This document shows positions 32,480-43,721 of a stretch of 64,000 nt of DNA, piece by piece. The stretch lies in the NCBI RefSeq assembly GCF_963678975.1, contig NC_089285.1:8852694-8916693 (forward strand). The letters run 5' to 3'. Origin of the DNA: Dysidea avara (taxonomy: Eukaryota; Porifera; Demospongiae; Dictyoceratida; Dysideidae). Both the position numbers and the translations under genes were made by a program. Each line of letters starts with the position of its first letter. Position 1 is the first letter of the stretch. The notes under the pieces were generated by a model, which did no database searches, was not told where the DNA came from, and saw nothing but the letters and a program-made list of their open reading frames with translations.

Positions 32480-33250
32480 TGTCAGTGTGCAGCTACCACT
32501 GTATGTGTCAGTGGGTAGCTACTATCTGTGTCAGTGTGTACATGCATGTGCCAGTGCATAGGCGGCAGAAAAGGGGGGGGAGCTAGGGGGCTGAAGCCCC
32601 CCCCACCCTCAGAATGATATCACACCGAAATTATCTTTCTTGAAGTGGGGCTGAAAACCGTGATAAAGATCGAGATACTCTAATAGAGCAGTCAATGTAA
32701 TAAAGTAGTCAGTGTGTAGCCAGCTATGTACGGATTTTTATGTAGTCTATTAGCTAGAAATGGTAGCTGGTGAGGTGGAAAGCTCTTGTCAGTTGGTTGT
32801 GACCTTTTTTTATTTATTTATTTACTTTTTTTGGTCTCACCTTACCAAACTATAGAAATAAGTCTGGGTCAGCCCAGCCCCCCCTCATATCAACTACTTC
32901 CGTGTCAGTGTGCAGCTACCACTGTATGTGTCAATGGGTAGCTATTATCTGTGTCAGTGTGTACATGTATGTGTTAGTGTGCACTTGTGTACTACTGTAT
33001 GTGTCATTGTGTGCACACCATATATGCCAGCGTGTACAGTATACTGCTGTATGTGTCAGTGTGTAGCTACCATTGCAAGTGTTAGTGTGTAGCTACGTCA
33101 GTGTATAAGTACTATTGTATTATACGTGTGTGTGTATACCACTGTATGTTTCAATGTATAGCTACTACTGTATGTATCAGTGTGCAGCTAGCAGTGTATG
33201 TGTCAGTGTGCAGCTAGCAGTGTATGTGTCAGTGTGTAGCTACCAGCTTG
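32480..33250 (+). repeat. Minisatellite TGTGTCAGTGTGTAGCTACC, interrupted
   Basis: Units of roughly 26 bp (TGTGTCAGTGTGCAGCTACC plus ACTGTA) run from 32480 to 32550 and from 32900 to 33250. Between them, 32556-32895 is a separate insertion beginning GGCGGCAGAAAAGGGGGGG that carries the GATCGAGATACTCTAATAGA motif at 32668 and CCCAGCCCCCCCTCAT near its right border. The matching repeat phrases on the two sides show the array was continuous before insertion. Confidence 0.8.
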
Positions 33251-35520
33251 TTGTCTCACAAAAGTGTTAAATATTACCTAGAGCATGACATTATTAGAAA
33301 CCTTTTGAGACAGAAAAAAACTTGTCAACATAGTGTCAAAAACATGCCGACCATCTGTGCTACCTAGAGGTGTGACAGGATCACATGGCCAGCATCACAT
33401 GATCACTAACCTTGTGGGATTGTCTCCGTGTACCATATGACCTATCATGTAACTGAAACTTGCTACCTATCATTGCAAGGGTGAGTAACAATATTCCTGT
33501 ACAAACAAAATGCACGTAATTACAATATTACACTACAAACACACTGTCACAGGAAAATAGAAAAAAATTATAAGCAAAAACTACTACCATAAAAAATATT
33601 ATACATTAATGGTAATGCCCTGCTAATTCTACTAGAAGCCGGAGTAGACACACACACATGCACCCGTTACCCCCTTCGGGTCATGCGGCCTTTCCAATTG
33701 GAAGGGAAAGACAGCAGCAGGAAGTAATTAGCAAGCTGAAGGGACTAAAATAAGAACTATGTATATGGTTATAAATCAAAAGTAGGTATTTTTTTGAAAA
33801 TGGCTATCTCAAGATTCAATCAAATCCTTGTAGTAAATTGTAAATGAGTTGAGATGCACAATATGAACTATAACTAACTATTTTATACTTTCAGTGGTGC
33901 AACTCACTGATTAGCTGGCTATTTTTGTCTAAGTTTTACAGCCAATCACAATTACAACTAGCCAAAAGTCATAACTAGCTTTTGGCCCCTTTTCTATCCC
34001 CATACCAAAAGACCCATTGAACTCCACTATGACAATGTCCACCAAGCTGTGCCTATCCTAAGTGCAAACTTCAGTTTCCCCCTGGGAGATTTGCAAACCC
34101 CCCACAGGAACCGGGCACCAGGTTGGTGTGTACTAAGTGACCAGTATACAAAACTTTTCGGAATTTTCAACTAGAGTAGGGACCAGGCACAGTTTTAAGG
34201 GGGTTTCACTGCTTCATATTAACTGTAATTAAACTGTCTCAGAATGAACCCCACCCCAAATGGGCTTTTCTCCCTTTGAGTTGGAAACCAGTCAGCAAAC
34301 TTTCTAGAATGCACATGCATAAAACAAGCTGGAGGGGGGGGGGGGGGGGGGGCAGCAGCAAAAGTGGACAAGTGTCATTTGAAAATTCAGATAACCACAC
34401 AGTGAGGATGTTGGGACATTATTCAGAATACACTTCCTTAGCAACTATAAAGTAGTAAGTAATGAATCACAAAATAATTAGTTAATTACACAATAAATGA
34501 AATTGCTGTATGCACAAAACCAATGCAATTAGTACCTTCACAGTTTTGAAAATAATAGCATTGTGTAATTCATAAATAGAAGACTCCTACATAATTTATC
34601 CTCAAAAGTATCCCATTATATGGCAGATTTGTCAATAAGTACACTTTGGTTTTAAGGATAATGCATACACACTGTCCAGCCCTATACATTCACACATTAC
34701 ATAAGCACAAAGTACCTTGTATTGTATATGAGCAATAGTAAACACCTTGATCAACTGATCAACACTATAGGAAAATCAATTTTTGTAACAATTTTACTAC
34801 GTTAGTACATACCTGCCTGAAGTCCTTAGTTATGTTTGGGACCTATTTGACAATGGTCATTATAATGAGGTGGTCTTATTCATGAGGTCATGAAGCACAC
34901 CTCCTTAGCTTATATCTAGCATTTGTATAGACAACAGGAAAAAAACTCACAGTGGTGTTTTGTAATCTCACTGTTTGTGATGCACAAATTTAAAAGCTGT
35001 TGTGCAACACTGCTAAGTTTTTGGTAATGCATTAATTGACAGGTGTACAGTTCTGTTATGATTCTACAGTGAAGGTCTTCAGCTCTTGGATTTAAAAACA
35101 GATAACAAAAAAAAACTGCTGTATAGCTAGTGCAAAGAACATGGATATTATTTGATGCCAGTACTCATGGCATGAATCTGTTTCCCACATTGGACTGACA
35201 CTACTACTTCCTTCATAGTAAGATAGGTAGAAAGTACCACAAAACAGGTTGTAAAATTATAATAGAGATATATTATAATCAGATAAGGCTTTCCTATTAG
35301 TACACACTGACAGCATTGGAGTGTGTGAAATTTTGATTCAGAGAGATTTGCAGAAAAATCAGATAGCTATGTTTGGCCACTTGCTACAAGACAATCATTA
35401 ATAAATAAACTAGTGTCCATTTGGTTCTACTTGGGGTACTTAGAGATAATGAGTTACTCTCTAGAATTCCTATGGATATAATTACATGAAAATAACAAGG
35501 AGAAAACATCCTAACCACCT
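33251..35520. other. Intergenic with a poly-G run
   Basis: No gene recognised. An uninterrupted run of 19 G lies at 34334-34352. Otherwise ordinary AT-rich sequence; 33660-33715 has a small hairpin-like block around CCCCTTCGGG and CCAATTGG. Confidence 0.45.
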
Positions 35521-35590
35521 GGTAGACTCCTGTAAGCGTTCGAGCGTAAATCGGATGGCTGCAGGTTCGAGGCTACCTAGGTCCAGTCAT
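35521..35590 (+). repeat. tRNA-like SINE remnant
   Basis: GGTAGACTCCTG (35521) and GGTTCGAGGCT (35563-35573) are spaced like pol III A and B boxes, followed by GGTCCAGTCATGG and a T-run at about 35594. Cloverleaf pairing is not evident, so a SINE head is more likely than a tRNA gene. Confidence 0.45.
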
Positions 35591-35859
35591 GGATTTTTTC
35601 TCCTTTCTCGAACTTTTCAAACACACCTTAAGTAGCTAAAGTCTTTGAGCAGGCTGTAGGACGCTGTAAAGCATTAATAAATTTACATTTTACCCCCTAC
35701 AGAAAATCAATTTTGTACTCTCCTAGGTAATTATATAACACAATCACGCCTGTGCATTATAATCAATCACATTGCTTTCCGCACAATGCACCAAATGATA
35801 ATTATGCAGTTGATACTTCTGCTTGCTCCTCAGAGACCATTCTTATAGTAGTGGGACTA

Positions 35860-36040
35860 CCTCACTGTAGGTATATCTGCAACCACGGTCCAAGTCAACA
35901 GTCAAGGCCACCAAAGTCAATGGTCAAGGGCTCCAGTTGGTAATCAAAACAGTACAGGAAAAAGGCTTTTACTCAAAGATCACAGCAAAATTTCAAGACT
36001 GGTTGCAGATTTAGCTACAGTTTATACCTATTTGACACCC
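35860..36040 (+). repeat. Dispersed repeat related to 23205-23500
   Basis: Shares GTCAAGGCCACCAAAG, AATGGTCAAGGG, AAAATTTCAAGACTGG and GACACCCCTT with the earlier copy in the same order, but lacks the internal 73-bp duplication. No TIRs are seen. Confidence 0.6.
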
Positions 36041-36678
36041 CTTGCCATGTCAGTAACTATGATGATCAACTTGGACTGTTTTTAATTTGTATCTTAGCTG
36101 TAATTTTAGTTTTATAATTAGCGTGTTTGTCTTCCTTGCCATGCCCACAATTGACCCAAGTTAGTCAGGTATGTAGTCGCATGTTGACCGAGGATCCATA
36201 TACATTATTTTCATTTTGTTCATTATAATCATGATGTTGGAGCACTTGACTTTGCTGGCAATATTTGAAGGGATCAATTCTATTCCCTTATATATGATTT
36301 CAGTCCAGTACTTTACTAGTCTAGTGCTGGTGTGGGGCTGGCACCCAGGGAAAGGTTTAACCCGATCCTATATCCTATACTATCTTCATTTACATTTGTT
36401 TTGTATGTCAAAAAATTTTCAAGCTCAAAACCCACAATCAAAACTAGTAACTATTCTGTCAGAACTTTAGACGAATGCTTAAATGAGACCTATTGTTTGA
36501 GACCACTCAGTTGAAAATGAAATTGTTTAACAGAGCTCTCAACTAGTGAAATTGATTTTGAGTGAGGTAATAAGAAAAAATGAGTGAGATTGGTATGAAA
36601 ATGAGTGAGGGACTGTGGATGTGGTACCCAGAGAGTGCAAAGCACACTCCAAAATGCAAAGTGTGAGTTCTCTAGGGG
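36041..36678. other. Intergenic, nothing recognised
   Basis: No coding or repeat feature can be supported. The frame 36216-36470 has a hydrophobic start but no recognisable motif. Confidence 0.4.
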
Positions 36679-37051
36679 CAGTGGTGGAGGAAGGTATGAA
36701 AAGTTGGGGGGCTAAAAGTTGGGGGGCTAAGTATATAGGTACTTGAGGGTACTTGGACAGTGCGCAAAGTGCACTCAGAGCATGCGAAGCATGCTCTCCC
36801 TCTAGGGGGGTCTGGGGGCATGCCCCCCAGGAAATTTTTGAAAGGTAAGTGTTGTGAGATTGAATCTGGAGGCAGTTTTAGCCAATAATTTATGATAGAT
36901 AAATAGTCTTATAGCAAGTAAGTTTTGCAGAATGAAGCATTAAATACTTATGACATCATAAAACACAATTATTGGGGGGTCTCTGCCCCTGTTTTTTTTA
37001 AAGTTGGGGGCTCCAGCCCCTTTAGCCCCCCCCCCCCTTCTGCCGCCACTG
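36679..37051. mobile_element. hAT-like MITE CAGTGGYGG, 5-bp TSD AGGGG
   Basis: Ends CAGTGGTGGAGGAAGG and, read backwards, CAGTGGCGGCAGAAGG, flanked by AGGGG (36674-36678 and 37052-37056). Internally it holds GGGGTCTGGGGGCATGCCCC and long G or C runs. It shares end and duplication type with 25828-26318. It lies 150 bp downstream of an intact hAT transposase-like gene, so cross-mobilisation is conceivable. Confidence 0.82.
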
Positions 37052-37206
37052 AGGGGGATCTGGGGGCATGCCCCCTCCCCCTAGAAAGTTTTGCCGAAAT
37101 TTTAGAGGCTCTTAGATGCAATTTCAATCAAAAGTTTACTTTACATTTGTGCTATAATTATACTTGTGACATACAATAAGGTGAAGGCTCTATTGTGTGC
37201 ATATCA

Positions 37207-37212
37207 TTTATT
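37207..37212 (-). terminator. AATAAA overlapping the hAT-like gene stop codon
   Basis: Read on the minus strand, CAA-TAA-ATG places the poly(A) signal AATAAA across the stop codon (37210-37208). If used, the 3' UTR would be only about 10-30 nt, which is compact even for transposase genes. Confidence 0.55.
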
Positions 37213-39668
37213 GTTTGCTGCTGTGTGCTCTATTATATTCTGTTGTTGCTTTCTTTGCAGATTTGACCACTGCTGCTGAAGGGTTGTATTTATGGCAAGG
37301 CTCTGATTTAGCCAACTTGATTGTTAAAATGCTTGATAGTGTGCCATCAAGTTTCAGACTTGGCCTGAATTTAGTTTTATTTTTTGTTACCATGCTGAAT
37401 ACCCTTTCTTCCTCTGCATTGGAATGGGGCAGTGTAAGTATGAGAAGCGCCACAGAAGCCAGCCTTTTGAATGAGAATGCTCCATCAGGGGTTTTCAGTG
37501 TTTTTAAATAAGCCCACAAAATATCCATTCGGTAGTGCTTTGTTTCTGAATCATCATAAACTACAGCAGTCTCCCAAACGTGTCCAGGAATTGCTGAATT
37601 TGTGAGCATTTGAAACTGCAGGAATTCATCTTCAAGTTTTGTCAATTCAGATGCATCTGAAGCATAGGGTAGTAGTGTTCGAAACCTAAAGATACGCATA
37701 TCTTAGTGTTTACTATACATAGTAACCAACCTTGAAATAAAGTATGCCAATTGTGATACATTGGAGGATTCCGCTTCACGTTCAAGATTGACAAAAGTAG
37801 CATTTTCAAGAACTGGATCCTTAACAGGGAGATGCTCCAGAGCATACTGGGTAGCAGTGACAAAAAATTTCCTTGCTGCTTTGTAGAACACTGTTTCTTT
37901 CCGTTTATCAACGTCTCCTTCATCTAAAAGTTTGTTTAATAGCTGCCTTGTCATTATGCCAACAAACAGTGCATCATCTACAAGAAAAATATACCAGACT
38001 TCTCCATAGGGAGTAATTAAACCAACTTACCTTTTAGTTGATTTTCAGCATTTGCATAGGCAACACTGGTTATGCCTGCTTCAGAAGTTTCTTCGGCAGC
38101 TTTGATGATGCTGACTTTAATAAATCGACTTAATAGCTTTTTAAGAAAGCTCTTCATTTGGTCTGATATGACACAGATAATGGGATCTTCTCGTTGCAAG
38201 AATTTATTAAATTCAACAAATATTTGTACTGATGATGCATAAAACATCAGATAAACTTCTGTCATTGGATCAGCATACCATACTTTCAAACGCTGAAATC
38301 TTGCCTGTGAGTAATCTATTGAATGGAAAGAAAAATATTAATGACATACATACGTATTATATATATCACTACATACACCTTCTGAGAGGAAGTGGGACTT
38401 CAAGCCAGCATATTGCTTCAATGTCCTGGTAACTGCTTGATCTAGACTCAGCCATCTGGTGCTAACATGCTTAAGTATCCGCCTATACTCGACATCACAA
38501 AAGTTGCAGTATTCGGCCAGCTCATTCTTCCTCTTTGTACTCTTATCAAAATAATAAAAGTTGTCTATCAGAAGATCTTCAACATCAAACCCGGTTATCT
38601 GAAAGTACTACTTGCTAAATACCAATACCAATAATTATATCTACCTTGGCAAACTCCTCTGATGCCTTCATACATGTATTATGCACAATATGGCAAGGAC
38701 AACCCATAAAATATATGGCTGAGTTTTTTGCAAGTGCACGGGATCTGATGGAGTTTCTTATGCCCATGTTTACTGAAGTGTTGTCAACACAAGTTCCCAC
38801 ACAGTTACTCCAAGGTATTTTGTTTGCTTGCAAAACCTCATCCATTTTGTTAAAGATAGTTTCTGCTGTCCCAGCCGCCTTACCTACATTCATATCATTT
38901 CTACAATATAATATTTTAGCTATATAGAATGCCTGATGTATACCTGTTGTAGTACACATATCAAGAAACCTTGTTACAATCATCCCTTGACTTGCGTCAA
39001 ACATTTTCACCGTAATGGGATTCATCTTCTGCACACCCGAGTCATTTGATCCATCAATAGCAATTGAAAAGGGATTTGATTTCATTGACTCCACTAGAGC
39101 TGATTTAAAGTGGGGAGCTAGGGAACCATTCACAATACAGGTGGTTTTGGTACTAGCTGAGGCATAGGCTTTAGCTGTTACACTGTCTGGAAAAATGTCC
39201 TTTAGCAGTGGACTCAAATGGTCAGCAAAAGAAAGAGGAATATTATGCTGTACCAACGCATTGGCTACTTTTACCTCTGCTCTAGTAGTCTAGAAGCATG
39301 CAAAGGAAGAGAAGGCTTAAATATACACATTAGAGGCAACTTCAAACCTTTTCAGTAGATGAAGATGGAAATGATAATGGGGAAACATGTTGCACTGCAT
39401 CACAATTTTTCTTGTGTTGAGTTGACTCGATATGGCGGGTAACATCTCTTTCCCCTTGGTGAGCGCAAGATGATGCCTTAAAGCAAACTGTGCATTGAAA
39501 CATGTGTGGATTATCTCTCACTGGAACTATGCATGGCCATTTCTTCTGCCATACTGCCTGAAACCTTGATTTGTATGTGTGGGCACCACCATACTTCTTG
39601 TCTTCTCTAGGTCGCTTTGGAGAAGGTGGACCAGTATCTTCATCATCAGATAGAGTAATAATTTCCAT
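37208..39668 (-). CDS. BED-finger hAT transposase-like protein, 711 aa
   Basis: Seven exons (39668-39348, 39289-38944, 38883-38645, 38598-38379, 38315-38031, 37977-37731, 37685-37208) join in frame with GT/AG introns of 45-63 bp to give 711 aa without any stop. Residues 40-90 hold a BED-type zinc finger (C59, C62, H79, H85) after an acidic start and KRPRE. The hAT catalytic domain shows IAIDGSNDSG (D186), GTCVDNTSVN (D256), a C-x2-H (CPCHIVHN), STRWLSLD, and QARFQRLK before DPMTEVYL. The C-terminal dimerisation region has LPHSNAEEERVFS (E644-646). It is either an active hAT transposase or a domesticated ZBED-like gene; no flanking TIR pair was found, favouring domestication weakly. Confidence 0.88.
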
Positions 39669-39702
39669 GCTGATTTATCAAAAAATACACGCGGTTTAGG
39701 CA

Positions 39703-39747
39703 CACGTGCGTTACGTTTGATCACGTGATGCATTTGATCACGTGATG
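39703..39747. promoter_or_regulatory. E-box cluster upstream of the hAT-like gene
   Basis: Within 80 bp upstream of the start codon lie CACGTG at 39703-39708 and two copies of the palindrome ATCACGTGAT (39720-39729, 39737-39746), 17 bp apart. CACGTG is the classic E-box bound by MYC/USF/TFEB-type bHLH-zipper factors. Three in 45 bp suggests a real promoter element. Confidence 0.55.
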
Positions 39748-39954
39748 CCACTTGTAACGGCTGTTTTGTTATTGCTGAAGACAAGGACTAGAGTTTGTGA
39801 ACTTGTGTTGATTTTGCGTGAGTTCTGAGGTGTTGTGAGTGAGAGAGTGAGGTTTTGCTTTAATGAGTGAGACTCACGCAGAATGCGTGAGAGTTGAGAG
39901 GTCTGGTTTAAGTGTGCTGACGTTATGGGATCGTGGAGAAGGAACAAGCTGTGT

Positions 39955-40425
39955 GACCGCATGCTGGGGGAGGGAACCGGAGTTTCTAAACTGAACAAGA
40001 TAACAAAACACGGATGAAAGCTACGAAGTGTTTACTATGGAGATGAGCGCCTTTAATTTTTATGGTTAGATATTGACTTTGTTGGATAACAAATGGCGAT
40101 TTAACTGCAGCATTGCAGGCAGTTACAATTACCTGATGTGCCACTCAGTATACTGGCATATGGCTACTTTAGGATCGTGGAGATGTGCCGGCCTGAAAAG
40201 CGGTAGTTACTTTTTTCAAACAGTGGATTGACAAAGAACAAGTGACCATGTGCTTTTTTGGGGGGGGACGAGACTTTCTAAACTTAACAGCATACCAGCC
40301 TCAGAGTGCTAAGTGTAACGATGAGCCCTTTCAAATGTCAGTTCAGATATTGACACATTTGCCTCGTGTTGGAAGACAAATGGCAAGGTTTAACCACAGC
40401 ATTGCCTGGCTGAAGTTAAAAATAC
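39955..40425. repeat. Diverged tandem duplication (~285 bp)
   Basis: Blocks at 39955-40115 and 40243-40425 share ordered phrases: GACCGCATG/GACCATGTG, TTTCTAAACTGAACA/TTTCTAAACTTAACA, GATGAGC, ACAAATGGC, CAGCATTGC. GGATCGTGGAGA also recurs about 240 bp apart. The copies are well diverged and contain no gene. Confidence 0.6.
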
Positions 40426-40664
40426 CCAACTTGAAGCTATTACCAATGCTTAAAGCCTGATTTTCCACCCTTGTAAATATTCTAGTTTCTACAACTGATA
40501 GCTGTTCACAGGGAAACTTTTATACTTCATAATAATGTAAACAACTGCAAAGTAATACATGTATAGTTACAACAGTATAGCTTCTAATAATGCCTAAATC
40601 ACATGTTCCAAGTTCTTTGTTACACCAAGACTACATGGTTTCAGTAGTACTTGTGCCATCATCA

Positions 40665-41847
40665 CTAACTGGGTCGACATCGTTCTGTGGAGGCTGAGAA
40701 CACATCACCCATGGCTTTCAGAAAGCCAGCAAGCCCATTTAGTCTCATCGTCTCAGCAAATCCCCTGTCTGCCCGACATAACGGGCACCTCTTGCTCAAC
40801 CCATTGTCACCACTGTACCATCTGTCAGTACATCGCTCACAGCCAATGATACTCTTACAGCACTTTGCAATGATGATGGGTTCTTGTATTGGGACAGTAT
40901 GGCATATGGTACATCGAAACGCTTCTTGCATTGCCACTTGCAATGCAAGTGGTATTTTTGTTGTGGCATCTCTTGTGCAAGTTTTAATCAGCTGGATATC
41001 ATTCTTCATGGCTGTGAGGTCATCCAGCATAAGCTGGTGCTTCTTCTGTCTAGGTGGGCCTTCATCTTCATCGGAACCACTTGGTACAGCATATATCTTT
41101 CTCTTGGGACATCTCCAAAATGTCAATCCTATAATATGCAATAATAGCAAATGTACTACGTATTCAATGCATAGCTATACCTTGTGTTGCTGGGGACTCC
41201 TCAAGCATTAACCCATCATGTGTAACTAAGACGTAATCTTGCCCCCACCTGCCCCGCACAACGCCAAGTATGTGCTCCACATTGGCTGTGGATTCATTAA
41301 TCTCTAAGAAAGTTTGTTGCTGAGAATTAAACTCCGGCCTTTTCCCATTTCTGGTCATTTCACCCTTGATGATTTTTAAAGTGAATGATGGATCCTTTTT
41401 ATTTCCTTGTACTGATCTGAAAGCTGATGAGTATACCGGCGGATTCGAAGTGCTCGGCGTGCTCAAATGAGAATTCAGACTGTGAGGTGGCGGAGTACTG
41501 GTCAGTGCAGTCCCGTAAGTGCTGCTACGTGGTAAATTGGTCCGAGGCACAATAGGGCCTTCCACTATCAAAGTGGCAAATGATGGTAGTCTAGCTTCTT
41601 GCAAGTGGAAATTTCCATCTGCTTGGGGGAAATATGCAGTTCCATCAACTTCATCCCTCAGCCACGCTTCTGTAGGATTGACCTACGGTCATACATGCAT
41701 CATCACAGCTACATTATATAGCTATATATTCACCTGGAAGAGACGCCAAAGATTTTCCACCGTCACTTGATCTAGTTGTAGTTCGTGCGTGCCTCTTCCC
41801 TCTCTTTCAAGAGACACCCGCTCACGTTGAGCAGCAACCTGCGCCAT
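40665..41847 (-). CDS. RING-type zinc finger protein, 359 aa
   Basis: Three exons (41847-41734, 41682-41181, 41128-40665) join in frame across GT/AG introns of 51 and 52 bp. ATG at 41847 is the first codon and the N-terminus MAQVAAQRERVSLEREGRGT is plausible. Residues 278-323 form a cysteine-only RING-like finger: C-x2-C, CC, C-x2-C, then CPLC (FRCTICHTVP, AKCCKSIIGCERC, KRCPLCRADRG). That suggests E3 ubiquitin ligase activity. The middle is Ser/Thr/Pro-rich, followed by a folded-looking part (FLEINESTANVEHILGVVRG). CPKRKIY and an acidic GSDEDEGPP precede the finger. I do not recognise a named orthologue. All phases agree and no stop intervenes. Confidence 0.82.
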
Positions 41848-43714
41848 CCGCGACAACTATCAACTATCACCTCACACGTGTAGCCCAGCTGGCAAATGAC
41901 ATGAAACTATTTTATCACGCATATTTATATACCTTGCTGCATTCAAGTATGACATCACATGTACATGTACAATTTTCAGATTCATTTATTTATACTGACT
42001 GTATCTAGTAGAAGCTAGTAAAATTTTTGGCGTCCGCCCCAAGGATGCAATGACCTACGAGCGGTCAGTCAACGCATAATTGTAGCTATTTCAATTTTGT
42101 AATTAAAAAAAATACTTAGCTCATTCCATAGGCTCCTTCATTGTAAAAAATAAGTGTAGTGAATACTGCGGCAAATGTTGCTGTGTGATTGGGAGGACAT
42201 GGCTTGGTTGAACCATCAGCAGTTGCTGGCTTTCAATTTAATGCATCTGAATCAGTTACTTCTGGTTTGACTGACCACTCAGATTATTCAACAATTAACA
42301 GTTTCCACCTTTGGGGGAATGAGTAGTGCTGCTGCTACTACTACTGTCAATAAGAGAATTGCTTCTCTGCTCTCTGCAAAGAGGGGCCAGGACAGCCCTA
42401 TAGCTTGGCGATGTCTTGGCTGCGGTGCTCCATTTAGTTTTTCTTTGTTGCAGTCTGCTATAACCTGCCTATGTGGAGCTAGATCCATCCGTGGCAGCCC
42501 AGTAGATTGGGGCACTTGACCTTACAACATCTGAAAGTCAGGTGCTTCCTTCACATTAGCCTAAAATGTCCTTGTCCAGCATCTTACCATCTGGTGCTGG
42601 GGGTGGTGGTTACCCCAGAAAAAAATACTGTGGCAAATAGTGACAAGAAATTCTTAGTGACAGTCACTAAAATGTACAGTGAAATTTGCTATTTGCCAGT
42701 TTTCACTATACTTATTTTTTTACTGTTCATATAGGGAAAAAAATTGTTTCCATGTACTGTATACCATTTAGCTAGCTTGGATTTAATCAAGTCTGTTACA
42801 ACTTAACAAGATCTTAATTATATCACGTTTTATGGCACCATGCATACACTCAATTACATTATGTCTTGAGTAGGGGAACTTTCCTTGACTAACAACATAT
42901 TAGCCTCTCCCTTTCCAGCTCTTGGATATTCCCCTAAACTGCCAGGCATGCAATGACTATATATAGTATGCAAGATGAATCAATCGTTTACACCTATATA
43001 TATATGTAGCCATGTCCCAACTTGTCAGATACTTATAGTTGTTAAAAGGTAAACAAGTCAGGTGGAGTCTATGATATGCCATAGTATACATGTAAGTTTC
43101 AATTTATTTACCACTTCAGGCTATAAGAGACATCAATGCACAAGGTGAAGGGAAGGTACAAACACTGAATTGATGGCATTTTTTTCATTCCAGGGTACAG
43201 GATTGTGTTCAATTGCTGTTTTTTCCTTGAGTAATGCCAACTTCCACCAAAGCACTCTGTTACAGACTACTTTCTATAGCATGCCTGGTTTTAAAGCACT
43301 GATAGCAAATGTTTTAATTACCATGTTTGATCCTTTAATGTGGGCAGTATAGATACTTTAGAACAACTGCTATGTATTTGCACATAGACACAGTGTAAAC
43401 ATTTTCAGGGAACTACAGGTTGACAACTAATGTAATTAGGCCTGTACAAGTAGCTGCTAGCTACATTGTTATAAATCATATCAAGAAGTGTACATATATA
43501 TGTGTGCCGTACTACCTTGTTTATGTGCAAGTTGGCTTGGTATCATTATACATATGCATAATTCTTATCTGCAAAACAGAATGATTTGGTAGAGAAGGCA
43601 CCAAGCAGGTATTTCTAAAAAACAACATGAAATTTCAATAGAGAACTAATATATCATTACTAATGAAATAATCTTGGGACTTGTCACAAGCAGTTATGAC
43701 TAAACAACCAATGA
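41848..43714. other. Intergenic upstream of the RING gene
   Basis: Immediately upstream of 41847 is the presumed promoter; no TATA box seen. Two plus-strand frames (42319-42519 and 43170-43352) are discussed or rejected separately. The remainder is AT-rich with no repeat I can define. Confidence 0.4.
42265..42519 (+). other. Uncharacterised frame with C-x2-C...C-x-C
   Basis: An open frame includes MSSAAATTTVNKRIASLLSA followed by AWRCLGCGAPF and ITCLCGARS before stopping at 42519. The spacing of cysteines (C-x2-C, then C-x-C about 17 residues later) could bind zinc, like the N-terminal fingers of some transposon proteins. I do not recognise it. There is no clear partner exon, so it may be a fossil exon or chance. 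Confidence 0.3.
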
Positions 43715-43721
43715 GCCAAAT

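Noticed and set aside
34334..34352. G-quadruplex regulatory element
   Set aside because: A 19-G homopolymer can fold, but there is no gene nearby and simple slippage explains it; homopolymer length may also be a sequencing error.
35521..35590. A functional tRNA gene
   Set aside because: Only box-like motifs are present; no cloverleaf can be drawn and a T-run with dispersed-repeat flanks follows.
43170..43352. Possible exon following a TTCCAG acceptor
   Set aside because: The frame is short, has no recognisable motif and no partner exon with a matching phase.
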